Source of the DNA: Trueperaceae bacterium
Lineage (GTDB): Bacteria; Deinococcota; Deinococci; Deinococcales; Trueperaceae
Direction: 5' to 3'
DNA: 64,000 nt
Assembly (NCBI GenBank): GCA_030147925.1
Contig: JASBUK010000042.1
Coordinates: 1-64,000, forward strand
Shown here: piece by piece, positions 17,446-27,298 of the stretch
How the letters are laid out: each line of letters opens with the position of its first letter
How positions within the stretch are numbered: the stretch's first letter is position 1
Position numbers and translations under genes: made by a program
The notes under the pieces: model-generated
Told to the model about the DNA's origin: nothing
What the model saw: the letters and a program-made list of their open reading frames with translations, nothing else
The model's database searches: none

Positions 17446-18296
17446 AAAGTGTTTTTTATCCTCAAAATGCCTATGCCAATTAACAAAAAGCGAATATCGT
17501 GGGACTTGGAAGACTCTTTGATAGAGGCTCCGAGAATGTATAGGCGAATCAGCAAACTTTTGAAAAAGTTTTTCTCATGTAGTATTTTCCAAGAGTATAT
17601 CTTATCTTGAAACCTAAACAGCCTTTTTTTTGTCCCTTCGCTAGGATCTAATAAAGCAGATTCGTGCTTAAAGGTATAATCGATAACACAGAGCTCTGTT
17701 TTGTGTTGAGCATAAGTAAGCATGAAGTGGGTATCAATGCCATACAATTTCAATCGTTCATCATAGCCTGGAAAGAGATCTTTAAGGTAATCAAATTTAA
17801 TCACCATTCCACTGTTTATTGCCAATAGGCTCTTGGATCTTAAGACTCCAGTAGTTCGCTTGGTCCAATACTTACCTTTTATATATTTATAGCTTCCAGG
17901 GCTGATAATAGTGTCATTAGATAAAACTAAGGGTAGAAAGAGAGAAATGTCTGGATATGCTTTAATGGTTTTTAATAATTCTGCAAAGAACATAGGTTCA
18001 AAAGAGGAGTCCTGATCCAAAATTAATAAGTAATCAAAATCATCATGTGTGCTAATAACCCTATTATAGATCTTAGATAAAGCTATGTTTTGCGGAGTAT
18101 GCTTATACTCAAAGTCATCAACAAACTGCAAGTGCTGAGGGTCAGCAGCTTGTAACTCAGGACTATTATCCCAAAGAAGCAATTTTGAGTTAGATAAGTA
18201 TGCCCTACTTTTCTGTAATGAAGCTATTGTTTTTGATAAACTCCATTTAGTCTTATAAAGTACTGTAATAATTAGAAAACGTGGGGGTTTATTCAT
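17442..18296 (-). CDS. glycosyltransferase family 2
   Basis: About 284 residues. The GT-A core shows [26 protein letters not shown] and [11 protein letters not shown], the last giving the metal-binding Asp motif. This form (LDQD) occurs in RfbF-like rhamnosyltransferases. A C-terminal amphipathic stretch may touch the membrane. The open frame reaches a TTG at 18308, but the ATG at 18296 overlaps the wzy stop by 8 bases and is the likelier start. The next gene follows with a 4-base overlap. Confidence 0.85.
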   Translation of the reverse strand: MNKPPRFLIITVLYKTKWSLSKTIASLQKSRAYLSNSKLLLWDNSPELQAADPQHLQFVDDFEYKHTPQNIALSKIYNRVISTHDDFDYLLILDQDSSFEPMFFAELLKTIKAYPDISLFLPLVLSNDTIISPGSYKYIKGKYWTKRTTGVLRSKSLLAINSGMVIKFDYLKDLFPGYDERLKLYGIDTHFMLTYAQHKTELCVIDYTFKHESALLDPSEGTKKRLFRFQDKIYSWKILHEKNFFKSLLIRLYILGASIKESSKSHDIRFLLIGIGILRIKNTL

Positions 18297-19644
18297 ACTG
18301 ATGCCCAAATGATTGCAACTCTAAGTACTTGGATGTCAATTTTTTTCCTTGGTGTTGAGTTTTGTAGATGGAGACACTGGAGATGAGAGGAAAAAGGTAA
18401 AATAAGAAATAATTCACAGATCCTGCCGTATGTTGAAAAGTAAATACATATAACATAACTAGAATATAAACTAGAGAAAATTTGACGAAAAATCTCGCCA
18501 AAGGGTTACTTCCTGGCTTCTTAAGCTGGGAATAGCTCCTTGCAAGCCTACTAATGACTATGTAGAAGAAGTAGAGAAAAAGTAAAGTGGCTGTACCAAA
18601 GGTCAAGAATATATAAATATAAAAAGAATCGAATCTAGCCGTGTAGCTACCAAGACCCGATCCCAGAACAGACAGGTTTTTAAATAGATAGCTATACTGA
18701 TCAAGTCTGCCTATAGAGGACGCATCATTTAAAAAGCCTCCTAAGATAATATACATAAATGAAAATGCAATAGTAAGTATTGGAAGGATAAATGAAAATT
18801 TATATAAGAGCCGAACCCTTGAAGACAAAGAATAGGAAAGAAATAACCCAAGTATTAGGATAATGAACCCAGTACGTACATTAGTTGTATATAAAGCAAA
18901 AACAGTCAAGAAGAACAATATTAGGTATAAAAGATTCTTTCTCACAAAGAAATAGTTGATAATAAAGATTGAGAAGAAGCCCAAAAACAGAGAGTAGTCA
19001 AGCGCAGAAATAAAAATACTAGCTACTCTTAACTCTCCATTCCTAATAAACTGATTTGCTAGTAAATGTGCAACCAATTCTGGACTTTGCTCAGGATTTT
19101 GTTCTAGCTTCAACTCTAATAACTGCTCATAGCGCCATGTTTTTGTATAGTCACCATCGAACGTGAAAAATTCGTAAAAACCAAATGCCATGATCAATAT
19201 AGCTAAAAAAATATAAGCATTAATCAACAATTTAAATTTAATTTCTTTTGCCTGAATTACTGAAACTAACAGAAATGATAGTATCATTGGTAACAAAAGA
19301 ATTCTTAAGTCTTTTAGAGCTTCTGAGAGTGGAACACTAGAAATAAAAATACCAATCACAGATAAACTTAAGAAAATAGCAAAAACCTGAATATCAAAAA
19401 TACCTATAGTCTGTTTTTTGATGTGTTTAAAGGTAACGGCTAAGAGCAGAAAAATAAGGAGCACTTCAAGAAAGGTTTTGGATAAGGTTATGTCTATAGC
19501 CAGCCAATCTTCAAGTTGTAAAAATATAAAGTCGTAAAGAAGCAAATACAGCAGCACCAGAAGTACCAGGACAAACCTGCTTTTTCTGAAAAACAGTAAA
19601 AAGGAACTAGTAAAATAAACAGTTAAAAAAATGAGATTTGTCAT
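18289..19644 (-). CDS. Wzy-like polysaccharide polymerase
   Basis: A 451-residue integral membrane protein with about 11-12 hydrophobic helices and one larger extracytoplasmic segment near residues 160-205. The C-terminal part has ASSIGRLDQYSYLF and SVLGSGLGSYTARF, the pattern of Wzy_C/O-antigen polymerase proteins (large loop followed by a GxGxG-like turn). It would polymerise repeat units outside the membrane. This is the third Wzy/WaaL-class protein in the cluster, so one probably polymerises and another ligates. Such proteins diverge fast, and the call rests on topology and context. The gene is very AT-rich. Confidence 0.8.
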   Translation of the reverse strand: MTNLIFLTVYFTSSFLLFFRKSRFVLVLLVLLYLLLYDFIFLQLEDWLAIDITLSKTFLEVLLIFLLLAVTFKHIKKQTIGIFDIQVFAIFLSLSVIGIFISSVPLSEALKDLRILLLPMILSFLLVSVIQAKEIKFKLLINAYIFLAILIMAFGFYEFFTFDGDYTKTWRYEQLLELKLEQNPEQSPELVAHLLANQFIRNGELRVASIFISALDYSLFLGFFSIFIINYFFVRKNLLYLILFFLTVFALYTTNVRTGFIILILGLFLSYSLSSRVRLLYKFSFILPILTIAFSFMYIILGGFLNDASSIGRLDQYSYLFKNLSVLGSGLGSYTARFDSFYIYIFLTFGTATLLFLYFFYIVISRLARSYSQLKKPGSNPLARFFVKFSLVYILVMLYVFTFQHTAGSVNYFLFYLFPLISSVSIYKTQHQGKKLTSKYLELQSFGHQYE

Positions 19645-19710
19645 CGAAAAACCTTTATTGGGTGCAGTAACAAAACTGTTATGATTGTGTCATGCAGTAA
19701 CGCTGAATGA

Positions 19711-20661
19711 TCATGAAGGTTTGTATTCCTGGGTTGTCTCTAACAATTGACTGGCTAAGTTAGTATCAGGTTGATAGAGGCTATCTGACCAGGGTGCTTT
19801 AGTGTTAAAAAGTTTATTAAGGGTTTGAGTGTCGTGGATGTAATGCTGTTTTATTTTTCGAACTACTTCGGGTGCATATGCTTCAACGGCCACTTCATCT
19901 TTGATTGTGTTCCACTGCTCAAACCAGTAACGCAGGGGTATGCGCTGTCTTTGCGGTAAAAGATGCCAAAGTTTAATAAGTGGGCTGTTTTTAACGCGCT
20001 TACGAAAATCAGGCAGTTTTCTTTTTAGACCACCCTGATGAAATTTTTTACCTATGCCATTAGGATAGATCTCTTTAAGCCCGAGAAACTGATAGATACG
20101 CATCATGACTTCTTTAGGCCGCTCAGCTAAATCTTTTGTAAAGAGTATAAGTAGTTGCTGTTTTGGAAATACCTCGAGATAGTGTTGCAAGATGCGCCCG
20201 TATTCACCCCAAATGATGTAGCTATTGGTTTCTGTGGGGTGTGCTCTGGCAAGCTCAAGTTCATCGGGTTGCAAAAGTTGATCCACCAAAGCTTCTAGGG
20301 GTCTTAATTCACGCTGGCGTTTAATGTTCATCTTATAGTGCGAAAAGACTCGATCAATAGGGCTCCTGAGAATTGCAATAAGCTTTGCATCTGGACATTG
20401 TTGATAAATCCTATTTGGAGTTCCCTGATGATACATGTACTGTGGTGTCGCTGTTCCCCATTGTTTTTCTGTTGCAGCCCCTCGAAAGTATTCGTCTACA
20501 TACCATGCCCAACCTTGATTATATACATCTTTATCATGAAAAAAGGGTGCTTCTTTACTGGTAGGCATGTATACATTGGGGTGTTGAGACAAATGTTTGT
20601 AAAGGGTTGTAGTTCCTGACTTTTGGGCACCAATAATAAAAAAATCCAGATGTGTTTTCAT
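19711..20661 (-). CDS. PAPS-dependent carbohydrate sulfotransferase
   Basis: A 316-residue sulfotransferase. The 5'-phosphosulfate loop is at the N-terminus (FFIIGAQKSGTTTLYKHL) and the 3'-phosphate-binding segment follows at about residue 100 (AILRSPIDRVFSHYKM). The KEAPFFHD stretch is also typical of the heparan-sulfotransferase-like group. It should transfer sulfate from PAPS to a sugar hydroxyl of the exported glycan. cysNC, cysD and cysQ, which make PAPS and remove PAP, lie a few genes upstream, supporting a dedicated sulfation line. It overlaps the upstream acyltransferase by 4 bases. Confidence 0.9.
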   Translation of the reverse strand: MKTHLDFFIIGAQKSGTTTLYKHLSQHPNVYMPTSKEAPFFHDKDVYNQGWAWYVDEYFRGAATEKQWGTATPQYMYHQGTPNRIYQQCPDAKLIAILRSPIDRVFSHYKMNIKRQRELRPLEALVDQLLQPDELELARAHPTETNSYIIWGEYGRILQHYLEVFPKQQLLILFTKDLAERPKEVMMRIYQFLGLKEIYPNGIGKKFHQGGLKRKLPDFRKRVKNSPLIKLWHLLPQRQRIPLRYWFEQWNTIKDEVAVEAYAPEVVRKIKQHYIHDTQTLNKLFNTKAPWSDSLYQPDTNLASQLLETTQEYKPS

Positions 20662-21254
20662 TTGTCACGCTTTCCAATAACTTTAGCAGGTACACCTGCG
20701 ACCACAGCGTACTCGGGAATGTCTTTTGTGACAACTGCACCTGCGGCAATAATTGCCCCCTTACCTACGTTTATACCTTTCAGGATAGAAACACCGTGTC
20801 CAATCCAGACATCATCATGAATGATAACAGGCATAGTGGTAATGCCCTGTTTTTGTATGGATCTTGACATATCCTGGTAGTTGTGATCGGTATCACGAAT
20901 GGTCACGGCATCAGCAATTAACACATTCTTGCCAATGGTAATGGATTCATTTGAACCAAACACACAAAAGGCATTACAAAATGAGCCCTGACCAAAACTT
21001 ATGGTTCCTGAACCCTTAAAAATACTGTATTCGCCGACAAAATTTCCACCCTCGAGGATGACTTTTAATTTATTACCCTGGGATAGTAGTGGATGCACAA
21101 TCACACCCTTATGAATAAAACAGCGCTTTCCAACACGAAAAAAAGGGAAATACTTTAGCAATGCTATGAGTGTATGAAAGCGTCTTCTCACAGCAGTAAA
21201 AAGTCGCCAATATATTTTCAAAAAGGGAGAAAGGGGCACATTAATAGGTTTCAT
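20658..21254 (-). CDS. hexapeptide-repeat O-acyltransferase
   Basis: A 198-residue left-handed beta-helix acyltransferase. ADAVTIRDTDHNYQDMS carries the usual catalytic His. VWIGHGVSILKGINVGKGA and the C-terminal YAVVAGVPAKVIGKR cap follow. It probably adds acetyl or a related group to a sugar of the repeat unit. It overlaps wzx upstream and the sulfotransferase downstream by 4 bases each, so all three are likely translated in series. Confidence 0.88.
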   Translation of the reverse strand: MKPINVPLSPFLKIYWRLFTAVRRRFHTLIALLKYFPFFRVGKRCFIHKGVIVHPLLSQGNKLKVILEGGNFVGEYSIFKGSGTISFGQGSFCNAFCVFGSNESITIGKNVLIADAVTIRDTDHNYQDMSRSIQKQGITTMPVIIHDDVWIGHGVSILKGINVGKGAIIAAGAVVTKDIPEYAVVAGVPAKVIGKRDK

Positions 21255-22612
21255 AAAGACCTTCTTTGTTGGGTAACTTTACTATATCTTCCAAAAATAT
21301 GGGCATCAATGCCCACGATGCGTCGCACATAAATGGCTGCCACAATAGTGGCGAATGAGGTTGAGAAAGCTGTTGCTAAAGCTGCACCTTCTAAACTCCA
21401 CACGGGAATTAAAATACTGTTCATAATAACATTTGTCATGGCAGATACACCTATAATGTTTCTCAATACTTTTTCGTGACCTGTCATGACAAGCACCTGT
21501 CCTACTGAACCTGTTGAGACATTAATAAATTGCCCCAATGACAAAATAGCTAAGGCTCTAGAGCCACGTACAAACTCTTGACCAAAAAGACCAAGAACAC
21601 TGGAGGGAAAAATTATATAGATAACTAAAATGACAGTTGCAACTAGGGTCATTAACCTAGTTGCAACAATAACAGTGCGAGTGAGATTAGATAAATCCCC
21701 ATTTTTCCAAAAAACAGCAATTTTAGGTGATAAGATGCTGTTAAAGGCTGCCAACACAAAACTTACCAACAGCGAGAGCCGTGTAATGATCCCATAAACG
21801 CCTACATCAGAAGAAGTCTGAAAAATTCCTAGCATCGTAATGTCCGTGTAATTATTAATAATGTTCATGGACGCCACTAAAAACAATGGCAAACTGGTGG
21901 ACAATAGTGTTCTGGCACTGAATTTACCTTTTAAGCTGCGAATATGGGGTAGAGCTCGCCACACTAAGTAAAAGGCAATACACCAAGTGATAACGGTGGC
22001 GAAAACATAGGCTGTGACTATCTTGATAACGGTAACTGGAACAAACAAAGACAATATACCAACTGACGTCACCAGGATAACAGGCACCATAGCCGTTTGA
22101 ATAAGACTGGCAGTTCCTACACGTTTTAGCCCATTGAGGGTTTGTGCCTGTAATATAGCTAAGCTAAAGGGAAGGATAGCTAGTGCCATAATTTTCAGTG
22201 ACAGATTTAGCTCGGGCTCCTTAAAAACCAATAAGGCAATAGGGCGGCTAAGCAAAAAGACACTGATGGCGACTATCCCCGAAGCTATAAGTGCTAGCTT
22301 ACGGCTTTGCTTTATTACGCCAGCGACACTGTTCCAATCTTTACTATCACTATTCGTTGCAACGAAGCGCAAAACAACATTGTCGAGACCTAGACGACCT
22401 GCAACCGTAGCCAAGGTAACAACTGACAGGGCTAAAAAATAGATACCTGCACCATTAGCGCCGATAAGCCGTGCAATCAGGAGATTGAGAATAAAGCCAA
22501 AGCCTGCACCAAAGATACGTGACACAAAGGCCAAGGAAGAGCCTCGAATAATCTCTCTAAGATGGGAATCAAACCACGGCACAACGGGGATACGTACAAA
22601 CGAAAATTTCAT
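21251..22612 (-). CDS. Wzx-like polysaccharide flippase
   Basis: A 453-residue MATE/MVF-type membrane protein with about 12-14 helices, beginning near IIRGSSLAFVSRIFGAGFGF, a typical polysaccharide-transporter N-terminus. It should flip undecaprenyl-linked repeat units to the outer face before Wzy acts. An upstream start at 22642 exists, but the ATG at 22612 forms an exact 4-base ATGA overlap with the stop of the UGDH/CysC chimera. Its translation therefore probably depends on ribosomes finishing that reading frame. It is the only Wzx candidate in the window. Confidence 0.88.
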   Translation of the reverse strand: MKFSFVRIPVVPWFDSHLREIIRGSSLAFVSRIFGAGFGFILNLLIARLIGANGAGIYFLALSVVTLATVAGRLGLDNVVLRFVATNSDSKDWNSVAGVIKQSRKLALIASGIVAISVFLLSRPIALLVFKEPELNLSLKIMALAILPFSLAILQAQTLNGLKRVGTASLIQTAMVPVILVTSVGILSLFVPVTVIKIVTAYVFATVITWCIAFYLVWRALPHIRSLKGKFSARTLLSTSLPLFLVASMNIINNYTDITMLGIFQTSSDVGVYGIITRLSLLVSFVLAAFNSILSPKIAVFWKNGDLSNLTRTVIVATRLMTLVATVILVIYIIFPSSVLGLFGQEFVRGSRALAILSLGQFINVSTGSVGQVLVMTGHEKVLRNIIGVSAMTNVIMNSILIPVWSLEGAALATAFSTSFATIVAAIYVRRIVGIDAHIFGRYSKVTQQRRSL

Positions 22613-23265
22613 AAATTGATATGTTGAACAGCTTTTAAGCATTTTTGCTCAAAACACTTATCAATGTTTGTCTCCCTTGTTTTAAGAACGGCCTTAGGCT
22701 TACAGAGCTGCTCATAAGGTGTACCAATTCCCATGAAATTATTGATTTCACCCGATCTGGCTTTGCCACAAAGATCTTTAGGGAGACGCTCTTCACAAAC
22801 CTCTAAAAGTGTTTTTACAAAGACTTTAATAAACTTACTCTCCGTCAAAAGCTCCCTAATAATATTCCTTATAGGCACAGTGGATTTATTGACCACTACC
22901 AGTTTGGCATCGGCCCGAATACAAGCAGCCACTTCTTTAGCGGCAGCATCGACATAGCGCAAATCGGCGTCGCCATTATCTTTGGTGGGAGTGCCCACGG
23001 CAATGAGTACCACGCCTTCACCGCGTAAGGGTGGGATGGTATCAGAAAAGCTCAGTTTATCTTTAGTTTCGTCAAGTAGTTCCTTTAGACCTGGTTCATG
23101 AATAGTGGGAATACCAGCTTTTAGACTTTTGATGATAGCCGGATTTTTATCAACGCATGTTATCATTGCCTGCTCTATACTCTCTACCTTAAGGGGATCA
23201 TCAAGGTGCTCCTGTAGGATGATATTTTTAAGCTTACTCCACGCTATTTTTATTGCCTGATTCAC
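22609..23265 (-). pseudogene. chimeric relic: UDP-sugar dehydrogenase piece joined to APS-kinase tail
   Basis: An intact 218-residue frame made of parts of two unrelated enzymes. Residues about 36-131 match the N-terminal domain of UDP-glucose 6-dehydrogenase (CVDKNPAIIKSLKAG, IHEPGLKELL, VVLIAVGTPTKDNG, LVVVNKSTVP) but lack the leading GxGxxG NAD loop and the catalytic Cys domain. Residues about 132-207 match the C-terminal third of APS kinase (FIKVFVKTLLEVCEER, ARSGEINNFMGI, PYEQLCKPK) without its P-loop. The same segment occurs intact in cysNC next door. Neither half can be catalytic. The GTG start at 23265 has a GGGAGGC site, and the stop overlaps wzx by 4 bases, so the frame may be kept only for translational coupling. 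Confidence 0.82.
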
Positions 23266-23270
23266 TATCT

Positions 23271-23302
23271 GCCTCCCACAAAAACTAGTGCAAAACTAAC
23301 AT
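23271..23302 (-). repeat. leader repeat, copy 1
   Basis: A 32-base block matching 27299-27330 at 26 of 32 positions. On the minus strand it ends in GGGAGGC, which serves as ribosome site for the chimeric relic 6 bases on. It runs in the same orientation as copy 2 and is probably a duplicated promoter/leader. Confidence 0.6.
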
Positions 23303-23378
23303 GGCCTCAAGAACGGAGGTCAGGGCAGCGTTGAGTACCCGGTGTGGGCAGTTGTTACGGGAACTTCGGTGAATATCA

Positions 23379-23480
23379 TTACGTATAATCTAACTTTTCT
23401 TGTTGAATTTGCTGTAGACCGGTAAAGCTTAACATTACTTCCTCAATACCTTCCTGTAAGCGGCAGGGGGGTTTCCAGGC
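23379..23480 (-). pseudogene. C-terminal stub of a sugar-nucleotide epimerase/dehydratase (tentative)
   Basis: A 33-codon stretch reading AWKPPCRLQEGIEEVMLSF and ending at TAA 23379-23381. This resembles the last helix of extended-SDR sugar epimerases (LGWKPxxSLEEGI). A stop codon directly precedes it, so nothing functional is left. It lies in the 230-base gap between cysNC and the chimeric relic and is best read as debris from a former nucleotide-sugar gene. The match is short and was made by eye. Confidence 0.4.
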
Positions 23481-23495
23481 TTATGTTAGCTGAGG

Positions 23496-25424
23496 TCATT
23501 TAGCTCCGTTAGCGAGCATGTTACTGCTTACGAGGAAGCCAATTATTTTTTCTACACATTCCTCTACCGTGTCTCGCTCGGTATAGAGGATGATTTCTGG
23601 TTTGCTGGGCGGCTCATAGGGGCTGTCTATACCGGTGAAGTTCTTGATTTCCCCTTGCCGTGCCCTGGCGTATAACCCCTTGGGATCACGCTGTTCACAG
23701 ACTTCTAGAGGGGTGTCTACAAAGACTTCGATGAATTCGCCTTCCGGTATTAGCGCCCGAACCAGGTTACGATCGCTCCTAAAGGGGCTGATAAAAGCGG
23801 TGAGCACAATAAGACCGGCATCGACAAAAAGTTTGGCGGACTCGCCAATGCGGCGAATGTTTTCCACCCGGTCTTCATCACTAAAACCAAGATCTTTATT
23901 CAGGCCGTGGCGCACATTGTCGCCGTCTAGCAAGTAGCTGTGATGGCCCATTTGAAAGAGGCGGTATTCCAAAGCGTTGGAGATAGTAGACTTGCCGGAA
24001 CCGGAGAGACCGGTAAACCAGAGGATGCAAGGCTTTTGACTCTTTTGGTTGGCACGTTCTTGCTTGCTGACCTGGTGTTCGTGCCAGATCACGTTGACAG
24101 CTTTATCAAGCATAGGGGCTTTGGCGCTTTTGGTGATCATGCCGGCTCCAACCGTGGCGTTGCTTAAGCGGTCAATGATGATAAAGCTGCCGGTAGCGGC
24201 TGAGCTGCTATAAGGGTCAAAGGGAACAGCCTGGGTGAGGCTGAGTTTGCACAGGGCAATTTCATTGAGGTGCAGTGTGCTGGCCTCGGCGTGTTCTAAA
24301 GTGTTGACATCTATTTTGTGCTGGATGCGCTCGATAATGCCGGGGCTGAGTTTGGGGCCGAGTTTTATGTCATATTGTTTGCCGGGAAGCATAGGGGTTT
24401 GCGACATCCAGACAATGTTGGCGTCAAAGCTGTTGCCTACACTGGGGGCGTTATCAGGGTGGCTGAGCATATCGCCGCGACTGATGTCGATCTCGTCGGT
24501 CAGGGTGACGGTGACAGCCAATGGGGGTTCGGCCTCGCTCAGTTCGCCGTCAAAAGTAATGATGGATTTTACGGTGCTGGTTTGACGCGAAGGGAGCACC
24601 ATGACCTTGTCACCTTTGCGAATAACCCCGGCGGCGACGGTGCCGCAAAAGCCACGGAAGTTATGACTAGGGCGGTTGACGTATTGGATGGGCAGACGCA
24701 TGTCACTGAGATTGCGGTCACTGGTTATCTCGATATGCTCTAGGGTATGCATCAGCGTTTCACCCTGATACCAGGGGGTATGTTCGCTTATCTTGACTAC
24801 GTTGTCGCCTTTTAGCGCTGAGATGGGAATAAAGCGCAAGTCCTGAGTGGGCAGGTTTTGCATAAACGCCCGATAGTCTTGCTCGATTTGTTTATAAACA
24901 TCCTGGCTATAATCAACCAGATCCATCTTGTTGATGGCGATGATGATGTGTTTGATGCCCAGCAGCGAAGCAATGAAGCTATGGCGTTTGGTTTGAGTTT
25001 GTACCCCGTTGCGGGCGTCGATCAGGATGATGGCCAAGTTGGCAGTGGAGGCGCCGGTGGCCATATTGCGGGTGTATTGCTCGTGGCCGGGAGTGTCGGC
25101 AATTATGAACTTACGTTTTTCCGTCGAGAAATAGCGGTAGGCTACATCGATGGTTATGCCCTGTTCACGTTCTGATTGCAGGCCGTCTACCAGCAGAGCC
25201 AAGTCCATCCCGTCGCCGGTAGTACCAAACTTACCGCTGTCGTTTTTTACGGCGGCAAGTTGATCTTCATAGATCATTTTTGAGTCGTGCAGCAAACGGC
25301 CAATTAGAGTGCTTTTACCGTCGTCAACGCTGCCGCAGGTGATAAAGCGCAGCAGTTCTTTTTGCTCGTGTTGCTTTAGGTAGCTGTGGATGTCTTTATG
25401 GATGAGTTCGGATTGATGGGACAT
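23496..25424 (-). CDS. cysNC: sulfate adenylyltransferase subunit 1 / adenylylsulfate kinase (CysN/CysC fusion)
   Basis: A 642-residue bifunctional enzyme. The N-terminal translation-factor-like GTPase has [24 protein letters not shown] and NKMD and drives APS formation together with CysD. Beta-barrel domains follow to about residue 450. The C-terminal APS kinase (464-642) has P-loop GLSGSGKST at 472-480, [15 protein letters not shown] and [16 protein letters not shown], giving PAPS. The ATG overlaps the cysD stop by one base (TAATG). No PAPS or APS reductase and no sulfate transporter lies nearby, so the PAPS made here more likely feeds the sulfotransferase than cysteine synthesis. Confidence 0.96.
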   Translation of the reverse strand: MSHQSELIHKDIHSYLKQHEQKELLRFITCGSVDDGKSTLIGRLLHDSKMIYEDQLAAVKNDSGKFGTTGDGMDLALLVDGLQSEREQGITIDVAYRYFSTEKRKFIIADTPGHEQYTRNMATGASTANLAIILIDARNGVQTQTKRHSFIASLLGIKHIIIAINKMDLVDYSQDVYKQIEQDYRAFMQNLPTQDLRFIPISALKGDNVVKISEHTPWYQGETLMHTLEHIEITSDRNLSDMRLPIQYVNRPSHNFRGFCGTVAAGVIRKGDKVMVLPSRQTSTVKSIITFDGELSEAEPPLAVTVTLTDEIDISRGDMLSHPDNAPSVGNSFDANIVWMSQTPMLPGKQYDIKLGPKLSPGIIERIQHKIDVNTLEHAEASTLHLNEIALCKLSLTQAVPFDPYSSSAATGSFIIIDRLSNATVGAGMITKSAKAPMLDKAVNVIWHEHQVSKQERANQKSQKPCILWFTGLSGSGKSTISNALEYRLFQMGHHSYLLDGDNVRHGLNKDLGFSDEDRVENIRRIGESAKLFVDAGLIVLTAFISPFRSDRNLVRALIPEGEFIEVFVDTPLEVCEQRDPKGLYARARQGEIKNFTGIDSPYEPPSKPEIILYTERDTVEECVEKIIGFLVSSNMLANGAK

Positions 25425-26332
25425 TAAAAGTACCCTTGCTTTTTCTTTTCTTCCATGGAGCCGGCCTGGTCAAAGTCGATGAGGCGGCCCTGGCGTTCGG
25501 AATTTTTGGCTAGCAGCATTTCCTGGATGATGTCAGGCAGAGTTGTGGCGTTGGAGACGACGGCCCCGGAGAGCGGGTAGCAGCCGAGGGTACGAAAGCG
25601 CACCATTTCCAGGCTGGGCTTTTCGCCGGATTTTAATTGCATGCGCTCGTCATCGACCATAATCTTTACACCTTCACGTTCGACGATGGGACGCTCCTTG
25701 GCAAAATACAGCGGCACAATAGGGATGTCTTCTAGGTGGATGTACTGCCAGACATCCAGTTCCGTCCAGTTGGACAGTGGGAAGACACGAATGCTCTCGC
25801 CCTTCCTGACTTTACCGTTGTAAACATTCCAGAGCTCAGGGCGCTGATTTTTGGGGTCCCAGCGGTGGTGCTGGTCGCGAAAGGAGTAAACGCGCTCTTT
25901 AGCGCGGGATTTTTCCTCGTCGCGGCGGGCGCCGCCAAAGGCCGCATCGAACTTGTATTTGTCAAGCGCTTGTTTGAGCGCTTCGGTCTTCATGATGTCG
26001 GTGTAGATTTTGCTGCCATGGGTAAAGGGGGTGACGCCCTGTTTAACGCCTTCTTGGTTGGTATAAACGATTAGCTCCAAGCCGAGTTTTTTGATATAGG
26101 CGTCGCGAAAGCTAATCATGTCGCGGAACTTCCAGGTGGTGTCGACATGCATGAGCGGGAAAGGCAGCTTGCCCGGATAAAAAGCCTTCATGGCCAAGTG
26201 CAACATCACCGAGGAGTCTTTGCCAATAGAGTAGAGCATGACGGGGTTGTCAAACTCCGCGGCGACTTCGCGAATGATATGGATGCTTTCGGCCTCAAGC
26301 TGTTTTAGGTGTGTCAAGCGGTGATTTGTCAT
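25424..26332 (-). CDS. cysD: sulfate adenylyltransferase subunit 2
   Basis: A 302-residue PP-loop ATP pyrophosphatase that forms APS from ATP and sulfate. [20 protein letters not shown] holds the SxGKDS pyrophosphate loop. [27 protein letters not shown] and [16 protein letters not shown] are diagnostic of CysD. The C-terminus ([12 protein letters not shown]) is the standard ending. The gene is joined to cysNC by a 1-base overlap and to cysQ by a one-base gap, so the three form an operon. Confidence 0.97.
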   Translation of the reverse strand: MTNHRLTHLKQLEAESIHIIREVAAEFDNPVMLYSIGKDSSVMLHLAMKAFYPGKLPFPLMHVDTTWKFRDMISFRDAYIKKLGLELIVYTNQEGVKQGVTPFTHGSKIYTDIMKTEALKQALDKYKFDAAFGGARRDEEKSRAKERVYSFRDQHHRWDPKNQRPELWNVYNGKVRKGESIRVFPLSNWTELDVWQYIHLEDIPIVPLYFAKERPIVEREGVKIMVDDERMQLKSGEKPSLEMVRFRTLGCYPLSGAVVSNATTLPDIIQEMLLAKNSERQGRLIDFDQAGSMEEKKKQGYF

Positions 26333-26333
26333 C

Positions 26334-27179
26334 TTAGTCCTTTTGATTAGCTCGGGGCTTGTGCTGCTGAATATATGATAACCAGACCCCCGATGAGCTG
26401 ACGATAAAAAATGGATTAAGCAGGGAATCTTTGTGATTGTAGCGCAAAGATTCGCCAGAACCTATATTTAGCACAGAACCACCGGCCTCTTCAATGACGC
26501 ATTGCGCAGCGGCGGTGTCCCACTCCATAGTGGGGCCAAAACGGGGATAGAGATGCGCCCGGCCCTCGGCGACTAAGCAGAACTTTAGGGAACTGCCAAC
26601 GGAGAGGAGCTGGATATTGGGGAATGTTGCTTTTAGCCGCGTTAGAAAAAGCTCGGTCTCGGGCCCGGCATGCGAGCGGCTGGCGACAATGTTTAAGCTG
26701 CCTTGCTGGTAATCCTGCACGCTAATGCGAGTTGTCTGTCCTTCTGAGGTAGTTTTGAAGGCGCCAAGAGATTTGGCCGCCACATAACTGACATCCAAGA
26801 CTGGAGCGTGTACGACCCCGAGAACGGGCTGATTGTTGTGTATCAGAGCGATATTGACGGTGAATTCGCCATTTCGCTTGATGAATTCCTTGGTGCCGTC
26901 AAGTGGATCGACGAGCCAGAATGTCGTCCAGTTTTGACGCTCGCTAAAAGGAAGATGCTGGGATTCTTCCGAAAGCACCGGAATATCCGGGCTCAGCTCT
27001 TTTAATTGCTTGACAATATGCCGGTGCGAAGCTAAATCGGCAAGAGTTAAGGGCGACTCATCTGCCTTATAGCTAATATTTAGTTCCGTTTTAGCATAGA
27101 CCTCTAAAATAGCCCGACCGGCTTCCTGGGCGATGATTTTAACGCGTGGTAAGAATCTTTCGAGTGTAGTTATATCCAT
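26334..27179 (-). CDS. cysQ: 3'(2'),5'-bisphosphate nucleotidase
   Basis: A 281-residue member of the inositol-monophosphatase superfamily that hydrolyses PAP, the inhibitory by-product of sulfotransferases, to AMP. Metal-binding motifs: [29 protein letters not shown] (DPLDGT) and [17 protein letters not shown]. It is first in the cysQ-cysD-cysNC unit. The presence of PAP removal beside PAPS synthesis supports a sulfotransfer role for the module. Confidence 0.94.
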   Translation of the reverse strand: MDITTLERFLPRVKIIAQEAGRAILEVYAKTELNISYKADESPLTLADLASHRHIVKQLKELSPDIPVLSEESQHLPFSERQNWTTFWLVDPLDGTKEFIKRNGEFTVNIALIHNNQPVLGVVHAPVLDVSYVAAKSLGAFKTTSEGQTTRISVQDYQQGSLNIVASRSHAGPETELFLTRLKATFPNIQLLSVGSSLKFCLVAEGRAHLYPRFGPTMEWDTAAAQCVIEEAGGSVLNIGSGESLRYNHKDSLLNPFFIVSSSGVWLSYIQQHKPRANQKD

Positions 27180-27298
27180 AGAAATTCCTTGTTAAACGGC
27201 TTTGGCGGGTATTGGCAAGCGGTGGCTATATATGCCAGACGAAATAGAAGTTTTGCATGTCTAGGATTTTGTTTTTATAAGCAGTTTGCCTGAAAGCC

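Noticed and set aside
24318-24743. Long plus-strand frame of 141 codons inside cysNC
   Set aside because: It is fully antisense to a well-supported enzyme gene and shows no protein family pattern.
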